DNA from: Firm-13 sp964617375
GTDB lineage: Bacteria > Bacillota > Clostridia > Saccharofermentanales > Saccharofermentanaceae
Length of the DNA stretch: 36,216 bases
NCBI GenBank assembly: GCA_964617375.1
Contig: CAZTXQ010000029.1
Span: 1-36,216, forward strand
Direction: 5' to 3'
The stretch's first letter is position 1. Every line of letters starts with the position of its first letter. Position numbers and translations under genes: made by a program. Shown here piece by piece: positions 24,612 through 33,010 of the stretch. The notes beneath the pieces were generated by a model. The model did no database searches. It was not told where the DNA came from and was given only the letters and a program-made list of their open reading frames with translations.

Positions 24612-25931
24612 CTATACGACGAGGTAATAGTCCAGAATTGTATTGATCAGACCCTCGTAGTCCCCTGTCTCGGGAAACAATTCCGCGTCCTCGCCTACCT
24701 TCATGCAGATATCCGTAATCTGATACACATAATCACCGGCTTCGAAGTAGATTCCGCTCAAAGCCCACTCCGGAAGTTCATCCGCCGCCAGAGAAGATAA
24801 GAGTTCGGTTGTGTCAAAGGTTAGTATCATGTCAATGCCCTTGTACTGATACGAGACACACTTTCTCGAGTCACTGTCCTCCGGATAATATTTTTCCTTA
24901 TCCACAAGAGGGAATTCATTAAAAGTCATGCACCATACCTGCTCACCATTAAAGGTCAAGTCGGCAGGCACCGCAAAGACAGTTGTGCAGTATTCGGAAG
25001 ACTCCCTGCCATAGGAACGGCGCAGCACAGACGGAAATGTCGAATTCTTGAAATCAAGCGTAATGGTATCACTGAGTGCCACTTGTGTCATAAAGTCTTC
25101 GTCCAAGATCAGAAGCCCGTCAGTCATTTCTGCAACTTGCTCGAATTGGATGTTGCTTGTCAGTTTTTCGATAAACTCTACTACGCCGGCTTCATCACAG
25201 TTAAGAGTCGTTTCCGCAGAAACGATGTTGCTTGTACCCAGGTAGATACTGCACAGAACCGAATAGACGGGGCGGCCATCGTTTCCCTGTTCCTCTACAT
25301 ACACGGTATTCCAGCCGTTTACTACCTTTTCCGTGTACTTTTTGCCGTCTTCCTTGAAATCCGCGATATCATCCTCGTAAGTGTTATATGCATACTCATC
25401 GTCCATATCGTCGGAGCAAATCATCAGGGAGACTTCCCGGATGCTGTATGGCGCCTGAATAAAATACAACTCCTGTTTATCCCCAAGATGCTCATAGGGA
25501 TCCAGCTGCAGAGCGGTTTTCACGTAAAAGATCCTGTCCTTATTTATTGTTACCTTAAAGTATCCATCTTCCGCGTCCATCGTATAGGAGAATGACTGCG
25601 GTATCTTGAGCTTATTCGTATTCTCATCCCCGAACGGGCGGCACACGTTCTCCAGGAAATCTTTCTTGAACATAGAAAGATATGTTAGATCATAATCCTC
25701 GTAGATTTTCGTGTTCCAGTAGGCATCGCTCTTGTCCGAAAAAGAATAGATAATCTCTCCTTCAGTATACTGGGACTCTGCGCCGGCCGATTTTTCTCCG
25801 GTCTGTGCTTCATTGCCGGAAGTACCGGCATCCCCTGCACCCCCGGCTTTATTCGTGTTCTGTCCTCCGCAGCCGGCAGCAAACGCCATACACAGGACCA
25901 ATATAAGTACCAGATACTGTCTGTTTTTCAT
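24612..25931 (-). CDS. lipoprotein of unknown function downstream of the membrane-tethered sigma factor
   Basis: A signal peptide ends FAAGC (Cys21), followed by a low-complexity Gly/Ala/Ser linker (about 22-55), so a lipid-anchored surface protein of 439 residues. The rest is beta-rich with many aspartates and tyrosines; I see no catalytic motif and no known domain. AAAGGAG precedes ATG 25931. It starts 69 bp after the end of the sigma-factor gene, so the two probably form an operon and may share a sensory role. An intrinsic terminator follows. Confidence 0.8.
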   Translation of the reverse strand: MKNRQYLVLILVLCMAFAAGCGGQNTNKAGGAGDAGTSGNEAQTGEKSAGAESQYTEGEIIYSFSDKSDAYWNTKIYEDYDLTYLSMFKKDFLENVCRPFGDENTNKLKIPQSFSYTMDAEDGYFKVTINKDRIFYVKTALQLDPYEHLGDKQELYFIQAPYSIREVSLMICSDDMDDEYAYNTYEDDIADFKEDGKKYTEKVVNGWNTVYVEEQGNDGRPVYSVLCSIYLGTSNIVSAETTLNCDEAGVVEFIEKLTSNIQFEQVAEMTDGLLILDEDFMTQVALSDTITLDFKNSTFPSVLRRSYGRESSEYCTTVFAVPADLTFNGEQVWCMTFNEFPLVDKEKYYPEDSDSRKCVSYQYKGIDMILTFDTTELLSSLAADELPEWALSGIYFEAGDYVYQITDICMKVGEDAELFPETGDYEGLINTILDYYLVV

Positions 25932-26000
25932 TCGTTATTTATCTCCTTTACGAGTTCTTGTATTTCGAACGGAATTTTCGTATCTTTCCGAATCCGTTTT

Positions 26001-28085
26001 TTACATATCGACGTTATACAATTGGTTATCGTCCATCAGCAGAAACATCTCCGACCCGCCTGATATTTTCAGGATGTGCCCGTCTTTGCTCAGCGCCGAC
26101 AATTCCTCGCTGTATTGGAGCATGGTAGCTTCGTCCGCCTCTGCCAGATAAATAGTACCGTCGGAGAACAGGATCAGAAGGCATTCTTGGGATGTCTCTA
26201 TTTGAGCCACGTCCGCCGTTGTATATCCTTCCGGAAGTTGGATCGTGAAATTCATTTCTTCGGAGAGAAAATTGAAACCGTAGATGTTCGCGCTGTCCCC
26301 AACCTTCTCATAGATGACTTCACCGGGCATAAATTCCAACCATCCTACCGCGTGTATTTTGGCCACATCGGTAATTCTTGGAATATTATAAACAGAGAGG
26401 TAGCTTACCTTAACGCCCTCGGCGGCATCCGGCTCGGGCGAATCGGTTTTCCCGACGGAAAAGCCCATAGCGGAACCCAGATCGTACACTTCGTTATTTT
26501 CGAGCAGAAGGAAATAGTCCGAACCGCCTCCATAGATAAGATCCCGAACCGGATAAAACGCAATCGGCTCGTGTTCCTTGGACAGATAAACCGGTTTATC
26601 GATCATATCTGTATAGTCCGTAAACATAAGTGTTGTTCCGTTCATATAGAGAATCATGGGATCTCCGTACATGGAATAGGTAGCATAACGTAAGCCGGGA
26701 ATATCCATGTCTTCGCGAATAACTGTATCCGCAGACGCTATTTCGCCCTCTTCCGTGTAGTCATCCTTGTATATTGAGTATGTTCCGCTCTCGTTTTTTA
26801 CAAGATAGGTGCCGCTGTCTACGAGCCCGACCGAGTCCGGTGACACCTGTTGTGCATTTTTTAATGTCCCGTCATATGCAGTGATCGATGCGGCAATATT
26901 GTCGGAGGTTAAAACGGCCAGCCCGTTGCGCGATTGGGCTATATCTTTAATGGTGAAATCAATCTCGTCCAGCTTGTAATAGAGCTCTAAGATATCCCCT
27001 TTATAGATACCCTTCTCCTCTTTTTCCGTGCTTTCAGCCGTCGATTCGGCCGTTGTATCCATCGATCCCTGCGTGCCCGTTCCGGTCTGTGTCCCGGTGC
27101 CGTTGCCGGCGGCTGAAGCCGCGCTGCTCTCTGTCGTTTGATTCGCTTTCGAATCAGCCCCCTTGTTGTTTTCGGCGAATTGAGCACCGGCTGCGATTCC
27201 GCCGATGACGAGCACGCCGCCAAGAACGACGGCTGCGATCTTTGCACCGGTGCTTGCGAAAAATCCGCCGGCCTTAACAGCCGATGAAGAAGCCGTCCCG
27301 GCGCCCGCCTGGTTTGCCGTGTTTGCCCCGGCCTGATTTGCCGTTTCCGCCATGGGATCCGGCTCCACCGTCGGATCGGAAGTATTCCCCGGCCGCGACT
27401 GATTGCTTCCGTTCGGTGTGTTTCTGTGAAGATTCACAGTAACGGGAGGAACCGCCGTTTCACTTGCTTCGGCGCGAAAAAACATGGCAAGGAACGGAAG
27501 AACGGCGTACAGTTTATCTTTATTCTCTTCCTCATACATCGTAATGCCCTCCTTCAGCTTAGCCTTGGCAAGATGAAGTCGCGATTTAACTGTATTCTCC
27601 GAACAGTCCATGAGCACGGCGATCTCCGCGATGGACATCTCATCAAAGTAGAACAGCAGAACCGTCCGATACTGCACCTCTGACAGCCGGGTTCTCATGA
27701 TCTGGAGCAGGATACTGCGCTTATCCTTCTGGATTATGTAGCTCTCCGGCAGCGACTCAAGATCCGTATCCGGAATATCCTCGATATCTTCCACTTCATC
27801 CGAGCTGATCAGCCACGCTTTTCGCGCGACAAGGACATCCTTGCACTTATTGACGGCAATCCGGTGTACCCATGCGGTATACTTTTCCGGCTCCGTGAGG
27901 GATGTGATTTTCTGAAAAGACGTGATAAAAGTCTCCTGCATCAGATCTTTCGCGTCCGCTTCATTCCTAAGAAGACCAAGACAGGTGTAATACACGGAGT
28001 TCTTTGTGGCTTCGAAAAGCATCTCGAAAGCCTGTTCATTTCCTCGCTGTGCATCTGCAACGAATTGGGCAATGTTCTTCTCCAT
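26001..28085 (-). CDS. ECF sigma factor fused to a transmembrane segment and an extracytoplasmic domain
   Basis: A 694-residue chimera. Residues about 9-80 are sigma region 2 (ATKNSVYYTCLGLLRNEADA, then DLMQETFITSFQKI), and about 125-180 region 4 (LSEVQYRTVLLFYFDEMSIA, then CSENTVKSRLHLAKAKLKEG). A Pro/Asn/Gln-rich linker (about 205-275, with tandem ANQAG) leads to one membrane span (281-303), a Ser/Thr linker (about 305-360) and a beta-rich C-terminal domain of about 330 residues outside the cell. Normally an anti-sigma factor spans the membrane; here the sigma carries the sensor itself, so release probably needs proteolysis or works in place. ATG 28085 follows GGAGAG; the ATG at 28160 is upstream of the promoter. 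Confidence 0.88.
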   Translation of the reverse strand: MEKNIAQFVADAQRGNEQAFEMLFEATKNSVYYTCLGLLRNEADAKDLMQETFITSFQKITSLTEPEKYTAWVHRIAVNKCKDVLVARKAWLISSDEVEDIEDIPDTDLESLPESYIIQKDKRSILLQIMRTRLSEVQYRTVLLFYFDEMSIAEIAVLMDCSENTVKSRLHLAKAKLKEGITMYEEENKDKLYAVLPFLAMFFRAEASETAVPPVTVNLHRNTPNGSNQSRPGNTSDPTVEPDPMAETANQAGANTANQAGAGTASSSAVKAGGFFASTGAKIAAVVLGGVLVIGGIAAGAQFAENNKGADSKANQTTESSAASAAGNGTGTQTGTGTQGSMDTTAESTAESTEKEEKGIYKGDILELYYKLDEIDFTIKDIAQSRNGLAVLTSDNIAASITAYDGTLKNAQQVSPDSVGLVDSGTYLVKNESGTYSIYKDDYTEEGEIASADTVIREDMDIPGLRYATYSMYGDPMILYMNGTTLMFTDYTDMIDKPVYLSKEHEPIAFYPVRDLIYGGGSDYFLLLENNEVYDLGSAMGFSVGKTDSPEPDAAEGVKVSYLSVYNIPRITDVAKIHAVGWLEFMPGEVIYEKVGDSANIYGFNFLSEEMNFTIQLPEGYTTADVAQIETSQECLLILFSDGTIYLAEADEATMLQYSEELSALSKDGHILKISGGSEMFLLMDDNQLYNVDM

Positions 28086-28142
28086 TTTTCTCTCCTCGTT
28101 TTTATTAAATTTGATTCGCGAAAAAGCGTCTCTGTCATATAT

Positions 28143-28169
28143 GACGGAAATGAAAGACAAAAGGTTTAA
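28143..28169 (-). promoter_or_regulatory. ECF-type autoregulatory promoter
   Basis: Minus strand: TTAAACC (28169-28163) then CGTC (28146-28143), with 16 bp between AAACC and CGTC. This resembles the SigW-like TGAAAC/CGTC pattern recognised by ECF factors. It continues into the palindrome GTCATATATGAC (28134-28145). Autoregulation by the encoded sigma factor is the natural reading. Confidence 0.6.
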
Positions 28170-28339
28170 TAATCAGGAAAATATTTTTGACAACTCATAG
28201 CCATTATACATATCTGGCATCAAATATCAATTTTCGCTTATGTGTCGAGTCCGGATTTTGACGATTGGTTTTCTTTGCGAAAAGATTTCCGCTTTTCCAC
28301 CGCTCGAAAAGTAATGCATTGTTCATTATATCATTCGTG

Positions 28340-28399
28340 TTGACACGTGAAATGAATCGAAGTAGAATAACACCGTTAGTATTTACGAACACTGTTATT
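28340..28399 (+). promoter_or_regulatory. TetR-operon promoter and operator
   Basis: TTGACA (28340-28345) and TAGAAT (28363-28368) are 17 bp apart. AATAACA (28366-28372) and TGTTATT (28393-28399) are inverted over a 20-nt centre that contains the imperfect palindrome GTTAGTATTTACGAAC. A TetR dimer bound here would block the promoter. Confidence 0.7.
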
Positions 28400-28437
28400 A
28401 TTTTCGAAAATCCGTTCATATACATTGGGAGGACAAC

Positions 28438-29046
28438 ATGCGCGAACAAAAAGAAACAACCGGGAAGCAGAACCTGAAGAATCAGAGAGTCCGCGCCTAC
28501 TTCGTCCAGGCCGCCAAGAAAATCATCCTTGAAGAAGGCGTGGAAAATGTATCCGTCCGAAAAGTCGCCGATGCGGCCGGCTATACTTTTTCGACCATAT
28601 ACAACTATTACGGCAATCTGAACGAACTGCTCCAGGAAGTCAAGGCAGACATGATCAAAGATCTCGTCCAACACATGGCGGAGACCAGGCCGTCGAAGGT
28701 GTCCGATGTCGAAGACATCAAGAAACAGAACCGGCTGTACGTCGAATATTTCATCCAAAATCCCAATGTGTTCAGCTTCTTCTATTCGTACCGCCTCCAT
28801 CCGGTTCAGAAGGAACCCGCGGAAGTTCCAGACTTCAGCAGCCAATATCTGGAGACCTACCGCGGATTTGCCGAACGCGGAATCATCCGGGAATCGGAAA
28901 TTCCGGTGCTGGCCAAGACCTTCATCTACTCCCTGCACGGATTGCTGGCACTCTATTTCTCTGACAACGGCCTGACCGTTCAAATGCTCTACGAAGAACT
29001 GGACCGCGTGGCTGACTTCTTGCTGAGAGAAAGGAAAACACTATGA
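28438..29046 (+). CDS. TetR/AcrR-family transcriptional regulator
   Basis: A 202-residue one-component regulator. The N-terminal HTH is AKKIILEEGVENVSVRKVAD, then YTFSTIYNYYGNLNELLQEV, followed by a helical ligand/dimer domain. GGGAGG precedes ATG 28438. The stop overlaps the flavodoxin ATG (ATGA), so it is the first gene of an operon with two flavoproteins and should repress its own promoter at 28340-28399. It is divergent from the sigma-factor gene; the shared region is 28086-28437. A redox-active or quinone-like effector is suggested by the neighbours, by inference only. Confidence 0.88.
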   Translation: MREQKETTGKQNLKNQRVRAYFVQAAKKIILEEGVENVSVRKVADAAGYTFSTIYNYYGNLNELLQEVKADMIKDLVQHMAETRPSKVSDVEDIKKQNRLYVEYFIQNPNVFSFFYSYRLHPVQKEPAEVPDFSSQYLETYRGFAERGIIRESEIPVLAKTFIYSLHGLLALYFSDNGLTVQMLYEELDRVADFLLRERKTL

Positions 29047-29507
29047 ACGTAGGAATCATACTCTATTCGCGCACCGGCCATACGCTGAGCGTCGGCCAGA
29101 AAATCATGGAAGCCCTACTTGCACAGGGAAACGAAGTCCATCTGGAAAGAGTTGAAGCCGGAAACGAAGAACCGAATTCCAGACAGCCCCCCGTTCTTAC
29201 GTCGATTCCCGATATCACCGCATACGATGCTGTGATTCTGGGTGCCCCGGTACAGGGCGGCCGGCTCTCACCCGTCATGCAGGCATACCTTGACATGCTC
29301 CCTTCCATTCGCGAAAAGAAGGCTGCCTGCTTCGTAACCCAGCACTTCAAGGCAAAATGGATGGGCAGCGCACGAGCCATAAGACAAATTACCCAAGCTG
29401 TCGAACAGAAAGGCACGTCGATCCTTGCGTCCGGCATCGTCCAATGGACCTCGAAAGACCGTGACGAGCAGATTCGCCAAGTCGCCGATCAGTTGAGCCG
29501 GATCTGA
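29043..29507 (+). CDS. flavodoxin-family protein
   Basis: A 154-residue FMN-binding electron carrier or small flavin reductase. The phosphate loop is SRTGHT (9-14), within MNVGIILYSRTGHTLSVGQK, and the second flavin loop is LGAPVQGGRLSPVMQAYL, followed by FVTQHFKAKWMG. The start overlaps the TetR stop. It should transfer electrons to a partner, perhaps the FMN-binding membrane protein encoded next. Its last codons and stop are repeated in a 35-bp tandem duplication immediately downstream. Confidence 0.88.
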   Translation: MNVGIILYSRTGHTLSVGQKIMEALLAQGNEVHLERVEAGNEEPNSRQPPVLTSIPDITAYDAVILGAPVQGGRLSPVMQAYLDMLPSIREKKAACFVTQHFKAKWMGSARAIRQITQAVEQKGTSILASGIVQWTSKDRDEQIRQVADQLSRI

Positions 29508-29549
29508 GAGATCCCATGTCCGATCAGTTGAGCCGGCTCTGAGAGATCC
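29485..29549. repeat. 35-bp tandem duplication across the flavodoxin stop codon
   Basis: The 30 bases at 29485-29514 recur at 29520-29549 with one change (A to C in GGATC). The first copy encodes the last residues (DQLSRI) and stop. It also contains a GGATC/GATCC hairpin that the second copy loses. Confidence 0.85.
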
Positions 29550-29577
29550 GCCTTTTCGAAAAGGAGCGTCAAGAGTT

Positions 29578-29984
29578 ATGAAAAAACAGGGAGAAAGATC
29601 CTCGTTTCGATCGCCATCGTCGTCCTGGTCCTGATCGTACTCGGCGGGTTATCGCTCGCGATGGCCTTTGCCGGCCTCAAAAAAACCACTGCCCTCGAGA
29701 TCAGCACAGTGGATCTGACCCAAATACCCGACGGCAGCTATACGGGCAGTTATACGAATTTCCGCTGGAACACCACAGTCAAGGTCACGATAACAGACCA
29801 CCAGATCACCGCCATAGAGCCAGTGAAAATACAGTCCGGCCGAAAGGATCTGGCCCGGGAACTGAGCGAAGACATCCTTCAACAACAAACCGCAGACGTG
29901 GATGTCGTTTCGGGCGCAACCGCCAGCAGTCATGCATACCTGAAAGCGGTTGAGAATGCGTTAATCGAAGGGACGGAAGGGTAA
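29578..29984 (+). CDS. FMN-binding domain membrane protein, start frameshifted in a poly-A tract
   Basis: The C-terminal 90 residues are an FMN-binding domain like NqrC/RnfG and related proteins: DGSYTGSYTNFRWNTTVKVT, ITAIEPVKIQ, and DVVSGATASSHAYLKAVE with the SGATxSS motif near the covalent FMN site. Reading back in frame gives TGRKILVSIAIVVLVLIVLGG, a membrane anchor. The only ATG with a ribosome site (AAAAGGAG) is at 29578, but it is followed by six As and is out of frame by one. Seven As would give MKKTGRK and a 135-residue protein. Without this, translation could only begin at ATG 29661, after the anchor. The gene follows the flavodoxin. Confidence 0.75.
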
Positions 29985-29991
29985 GATAAAA

Positions 29992-30021
29992 AAAGCGAGA
30001 CGGTTCAATCCATCTCGCTTT
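29992..30021 (-). terminator. intrinsic terminator of the small lipoprotein gene
   Basis: AAAGCGAGA (29992-30000) pairs with TCTCGCTTT (30013-30021) around a 12-nt loop. On the minus strand the stem is followed by TTTTTTTAT, so it ends the 30038-30370 transcript. It may also slow plus-strand transcripts of the FMN-binding gene. Confidence 0.75.
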
Positions 30022-30037
30022 CCGGGATAAATAATGT

Positions 30038-30370
30038 TTAAACTTTCTCGTACGTAATGATGTATGATCCAAGCATTGAGGTTACTTTGGTCACCTTCAC
30101 GGTAGCGGTGTCTCCCTTCTTAATGCCGGGATTTGTATCCGAACAGAAATTGAGGTGTTCTCCTGCTTGCAGATTGTAGCCCAAAGCACTGTCCGGAACT
30201 ACTTCATTCACCGTAAAAGATACGATCTTCCCCGTCAAATCGTCTCCGGCATTGAGTGCTGTTTCAAAATCCTTGGCATTTGCGAAATCAATCTTTTTCT
30301 CGCCGCAACTGGTTATAAAGAAGGAACACATAATACAGATAATTAAAACTATGGGCAGTGTCTTTTTCAT
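30038..30370 (-). CDS. small lipoprotein, function unknown
   Basis: A 110-residue protein with a signal peptide ending FITSC (Cys22), so lipid-anchored outside the membrane. The mature part is a compact beta-type domain (GKIVSFTVNEVVPDSALGY, then GDTATVKVTKVTSMLGSYII) that looks like a small OB-like or tRNA_anti-like fold; I cannot name it with confidence. GAGGG precedes ATG 30370. It is monocistronic, with a promoter at 30403-30430 and a terminator at 29992-30021. Confidence 0.78.
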   Translation of the reverse strand: MKKTLPIVLIICIMCSFFITSCGEKKIDFANAKDFETALNAGDDLTGKIVSFTVNEVVPDSALGYNLQAGEHLNFCSDTNPGIKKGDTATVKVTKVTSMLGSYIITYEKV

Positions 30371-30402
30371 GATTAATACCCTCGCTTATATTTGATATAA
30401 TT

Positions 30403-30430
30403 ATTATAATATATTTTTACTATATTCCAA
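30403..30430 (-). promoter_or_regulatory. sigma-A promoter of the small lipoprotein gene
   Basis: Minus strand TTGGAA (30430-30425) and TATAAT (30408-30403) are 16 bp apart, about 33 bp before ATG 30370. Confidence 0.7.
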
Positions 30431-30549
30431 TATTATTCGTTAATATCCCGCCCCGTTGAGAAGTAGTGCATATTTTCACCAAACATCTCAACGATCCAAA
30501 TTTGCTAAAACAACATAAGAATATTTTTTCGCCTTGATGTACAATTTAC

Positions 30550-30595
30550 TTGACATCGTGAAAAGCGAATGTTACATTGTGGATACAGTAACGTA
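30550..30595 (+). promoter_or_regulatory. promoter and possible operator of the membrane protein / Xre operon
   Basis: TTGACA (30550-30555) and TACATT (30573-30578) are 17 bp apart. GTTAC (30571-30575) and GTAAC (about 30588-30592) are inverted across the start site and could bind the Xre regulator of the same operon. Confidence 0.6.
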
Positions 30596-30620
30596 CACAT
30601 ACACAGAAGAGGTGAAGATT

Positions 30621-31127
30621 ATGTCGTATTCGGAAAAAAGAAGTATCGTTTCGATTTTTGCTGGAATCGCTGTTCTAGTCTCCTATTGCATTTACGTCTA
30701 CGGGAAGATGCAAAACGGTCAGGCAGCATCAAATGATTTGAAGTTCTGGGCAGGAGCCATGCTCTTGTTTATTATCATCGGCATCATCGCGAATATTGTG
30801 ATTCAGATTGTTTTCCACATTCTTATATCGATGTCGATCGCCATTCGGGAAGAAGTAAAGACCGGTCATAGCGACGACAAACGGATCGAGAAGAAGATCG
30901 CCGCCGAGATTGTTGAAGATGAGATGGATAAGCTGATCGAGCTCAAGTCGCTGCGCGTCGGTTTTGGCGTCGCCGGAACCGGGTTTGTCACCGCACTGAT
31001 ATGCGCCTATATGGGTTTTTCGGTCGACGTCATGATGAATATCATGTTCTTCTCCTTCAGCGGCGGTTCGATTATTGAAGGATTCAGCCAGATATTCTTC
31101 TATCAAAGGGGTGTTACGCGTGGGTAA
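30621..31127 (+). CDS. four-TM membrane protein paired with a small Xre regulator (DUF2178-like)
   Basis: A 168-residue integral membrane protein. ATG 30621 (MSYSEKRS) follows GAGGTG; upstream in-frame ATGs lie before or on the promoter. Hydrophobic spans lie at about 9-28, 45-70, 113-133 and 137-157, in two hairpins joined by a charged loop rich in Glu and Lys (EEVKTGHSDDKRIEKKIAAE). Membrane proteins of this build are often encoded just before a YozG-like regulator, as here (8-bp overlap), and the pair may act as sensor and regulator. The DUF2178 assignment is tentative; function is not known. Confidence 0.68.
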   Translation: MSYSEKRSIVSIFAGIAVLVSYCIYVYGKMQNGQAASNDLKFWAGAMLLFIIIGIIANIVIQIVFHILISMSIAIREEVKTGHSDDKRIEKKIAAEIVEDEMDKLIELKSLRVGFGVAGTGFVTALICAYMGFSVDVMMNIMFFSFSGGSIIEGFSQIFFYQRGVTRG

Positions 31128-31347
31128 GAAAGAATTTGAGATCACAAATAACATACGCACGCTCCGGTTTTTTGCCGGCGAGATGACGCAGCAGCAGTTG
31201 GCCGAGAAGACCAACTCATCCCGGCAGACAATCATCGCTGTTGAAGCCGGAAAGTACTCCCCCTCACTCGATCTCGCTTTCCGGATTGCAGATGCATTCG
31301 GGCTCCCGATCGGCGATGTCTTTTCGTACAAGAAAACAGAGGAATAA
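31120..31347 (+). CDS. small Xre-family transcriptional regulator (YozG-like)
   Basis: A 75-residue single-domain HTH: NIRTLRFFAGEMTQQQLAEK, then SSRQTIIAVEAGKYSPSLDLAFRIADAF. This compact form is common in Firmicutes. GTG 31120 has AAAGGGGTG 6 nt upstream and lies inside the end of the preceding gene. It is followed after 3 bp by the MDR oxidoreductase gene, so all are one operon. It probably controls the promoter at 30550. Confidence 0.85.
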   Translation: MGKKEFEITNNIRTLRFFAGEMTQQQLAEKTNSSRQTIIAVEAGKYSPSLDLAFRIADAFGLPIGDVFSYKKTEE

Positions 31348-31350
31348 CGT

Positions 31351-32292
31351 ATGAAAGCAATGGTCTACTCGAAAAGAAACGCCCCCAACGTCATGCGGCT
31401 CACCGATATTGACAAGCCTGCCCCGACCTCCGGTCAAGTCCTCGTCAAGATCCACTCGGTATCACTGAATGCCGCCGACTACCGCTCCATGCAGATGGGG
31501 ATCGGCCCCAAAAGCGGCATCTTCGGTGCCGATATCGCAGGCCGGATCGAGGAAGTCGGACCGGATACGAAGACGTTCAAGATCGGCGACGCGGTCTTCG
31601 GCGACCTCTCCCTCAATGATTTCGGAGGGCTCGCAGAATACGTCGCAGCTCCGGAGATTCTCCTCGCCGCAAAGCCCGACACCGTCTCCTTCGAGCAGGC
31701 GTCCGCCGTTCCGATGGCTTCGCTCACGGCGCTCCAAGGTCTCCGTGACAAAGGCAAGATCAAGTCCGGAGACCGAGTTCTGATTGTCGGTGCTTCCGGA
31801 GGTGTTGGCCTGTTCGCGATCCAACTCGCCAAATATTTCGGCACCCACGTCACCGCTGTCTGCAGCACACGCAAAGCAGAATTAGCAGCCTCCCTCGGAG
31901 CGGATGCTGTCATCGACTATACCCGGACACCGCTTAACACTCTTCAGGGAAATTTCGATATTATCCTCGCCATCAACGGAAACTACTCACTTCTCACCTA
32001 CAGAAAACTTCTCGCACCGGGCGGAACCTGCGTGATGATCGGCGGCGCACTTACGCAAATCGCGCGAATTTACCTGCTCGGCCCCTTCCTTTCCATCGGA
32101 AAGAGAAAGCTGCGTATGCTTGCCGCCAAGGCGAACGCTGAGGATCTGACCTTTGTCATGAAGCTCGTAGAAGAAGGCCGCGTCCGCCCAGTGATCGACC
32201 GGCGCTTCTCGCTCCCGGAAGCTGGAGAAGCGTATGAATATATTAAGGCCGGGCATTCCGCCGGCAAAGTCGTTATCAATGTAATTCCGTAA
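31351..32292 (+). CDS. MDR-family NAD(P)-dependent oxidoreductase (quinone-oxidoreductase-like)
   Basis: A 313-residue medium-chain dehydrogenase. The N-terminal GroES-like domain lacks the zinc ligands of alcohol dehydrogenases. The Rossmann part has VLIVGASGGVGLFAIQLAK and the GADAVIDYTR strand. This fits zinc-independent quinone reductase or enoyl-reductase-like members that use NADPH. GAGGAATA precedes ATG 31351. It belongs to the Xre operon and is followed by the DUF4386-like membrane protein after 115 bp. The substrate is unknown. Confidence 0.88.
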   Translation: MKAMVYSKRNAPNVMRLTDIDKPAPTSGQVLVKIHSVSLNAADYRSMQMGIGPKSGIFGADIAGRIEEVGPDTKTFKIGDAVFGDLSLNDFGGLAEYVAAPEILLAAKPDTVSFEQASAVPMASLTALQGLRDKGKIKSGDRVLIVGASGGVGLFAIQLAKYFGTHVTAVCSTRKAELAASLGADAVIDYTRTPLNTLQGNFDIILAINGNYSLLTYRKLLAPGGTCVMIGGALTQIARIYLLGPFLSIGKRKLRMLAAKANAEDLTFVMKLVEEGRVRPVIDRRFSLPEAGEAYEYIKAGHSAGKVVINVIP

Positions 32293-32407
32293 GCCCTTTA
32301 TCCGAATCACGCCCTCGCCGCGCCCTTTTTGAAGGGGGGCTTGGGTTACATCGCTTTTCGAGAGGAAAAATCAGCCGTCCACCGGACAAAACACAAGGAG
32401 GAAAACC

Positions 32408-33010
32408 ATGGAACCTGCAATCCTTTCAACGCCCGCAGCAAACGAGAAGCCCGCCGCGAGACTCCGTGCTGTCTGGGTAGGAGCCCTGATTCTACTGGCC
32501 TACACCATGCTCATCTACGATGCGACCGGGAATATTCCGTTCGGTGCCGCCGCCGACATCTTGAGCGGCCTTGCGGTCATCGGTATCGCCGTCCTCATGT
32601 TTCCCCTTTTTCGCGCGAAAAACAGCGCGGCACCTCATGCCGCCGGAAACAACATCATGAACTATGCGTATCTGATCAGCAAGTGGGGCGAAGGCCTTCT
32701 GATGATCGTCGCGGGATTCTGTGTCCTTTCACCGTCGACAAGAGACTATCGCAGCCTGATTTACGGGAATATCCATGTCTACTTCTTTATCACAGGTGCC
32801 CTGTTGTTCTATTATTTGCTATTTCGAACCCGTCTTGTTCCGCGATTCCTGTCCGTATGGGGCCTTGGCGCAACCGTCGTTTTGCTTCTGGTTACGGGCC
32901 TGAAGCTGGCCGGCATAGAATCCGTGATACTCGACGCACTTCTTATGCCGATGATCGGCAACGAAGTCATACTGGCGATCTGGCTCATGGTCAAAGGGTT
33001 TACGAAATAA
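32408..33010 (+). CDS. six-TM membrane protein, DUF4386-like
   Basis: A 200-residue integral membrane protein with six hydrophobic spans, the first at about 22-42 and the last at about 175-195. The pattern NIPFGAAADILSGLAVIGIAVLMFPLFR, then SKWGEGLLMIVAGF and FFITGALLFYYLLFRTRLVPRFLSVWG, fits the DUF4386 family, which is unannotated in function. AAGGAGG lies 6 nt before ATG 32408. The 115-bp gap before it holds a GC-rich imperfect stem (CCCTT to AAGGG near 32320-32336) but no T-run. Confidence 0.75.
   Translation: MEPAILSTPAANEKPAARLRAVWVGALILLAYTMLIYDATGNIPFGAAADILSGLAVIGIAVLMFPLFRAKNSAAPHAAGNNIMNYAYLISKWGEGLLMIVAGFCVLSPSTRDYRSLIYGNIHVYFFITGALLFYYLLFRTRLVPRFLSVWGLGATVVLLLVTGLKLAGIESVILDALLMPMIGNEVILAIWLMVKGFTK

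Noticed and set aside
28204..28983. Minus-strand open frame over the TetR gene
   Set aside because: Antisense to a clear TetR gene with ribosome site and HTH.
32318..32345. GC-rich stem near 32320-32336 as an intrinsic terminator
   Set aside because: No T-run follows and the downstream gene has a strong ribosome site and probably belongs to the same operon.
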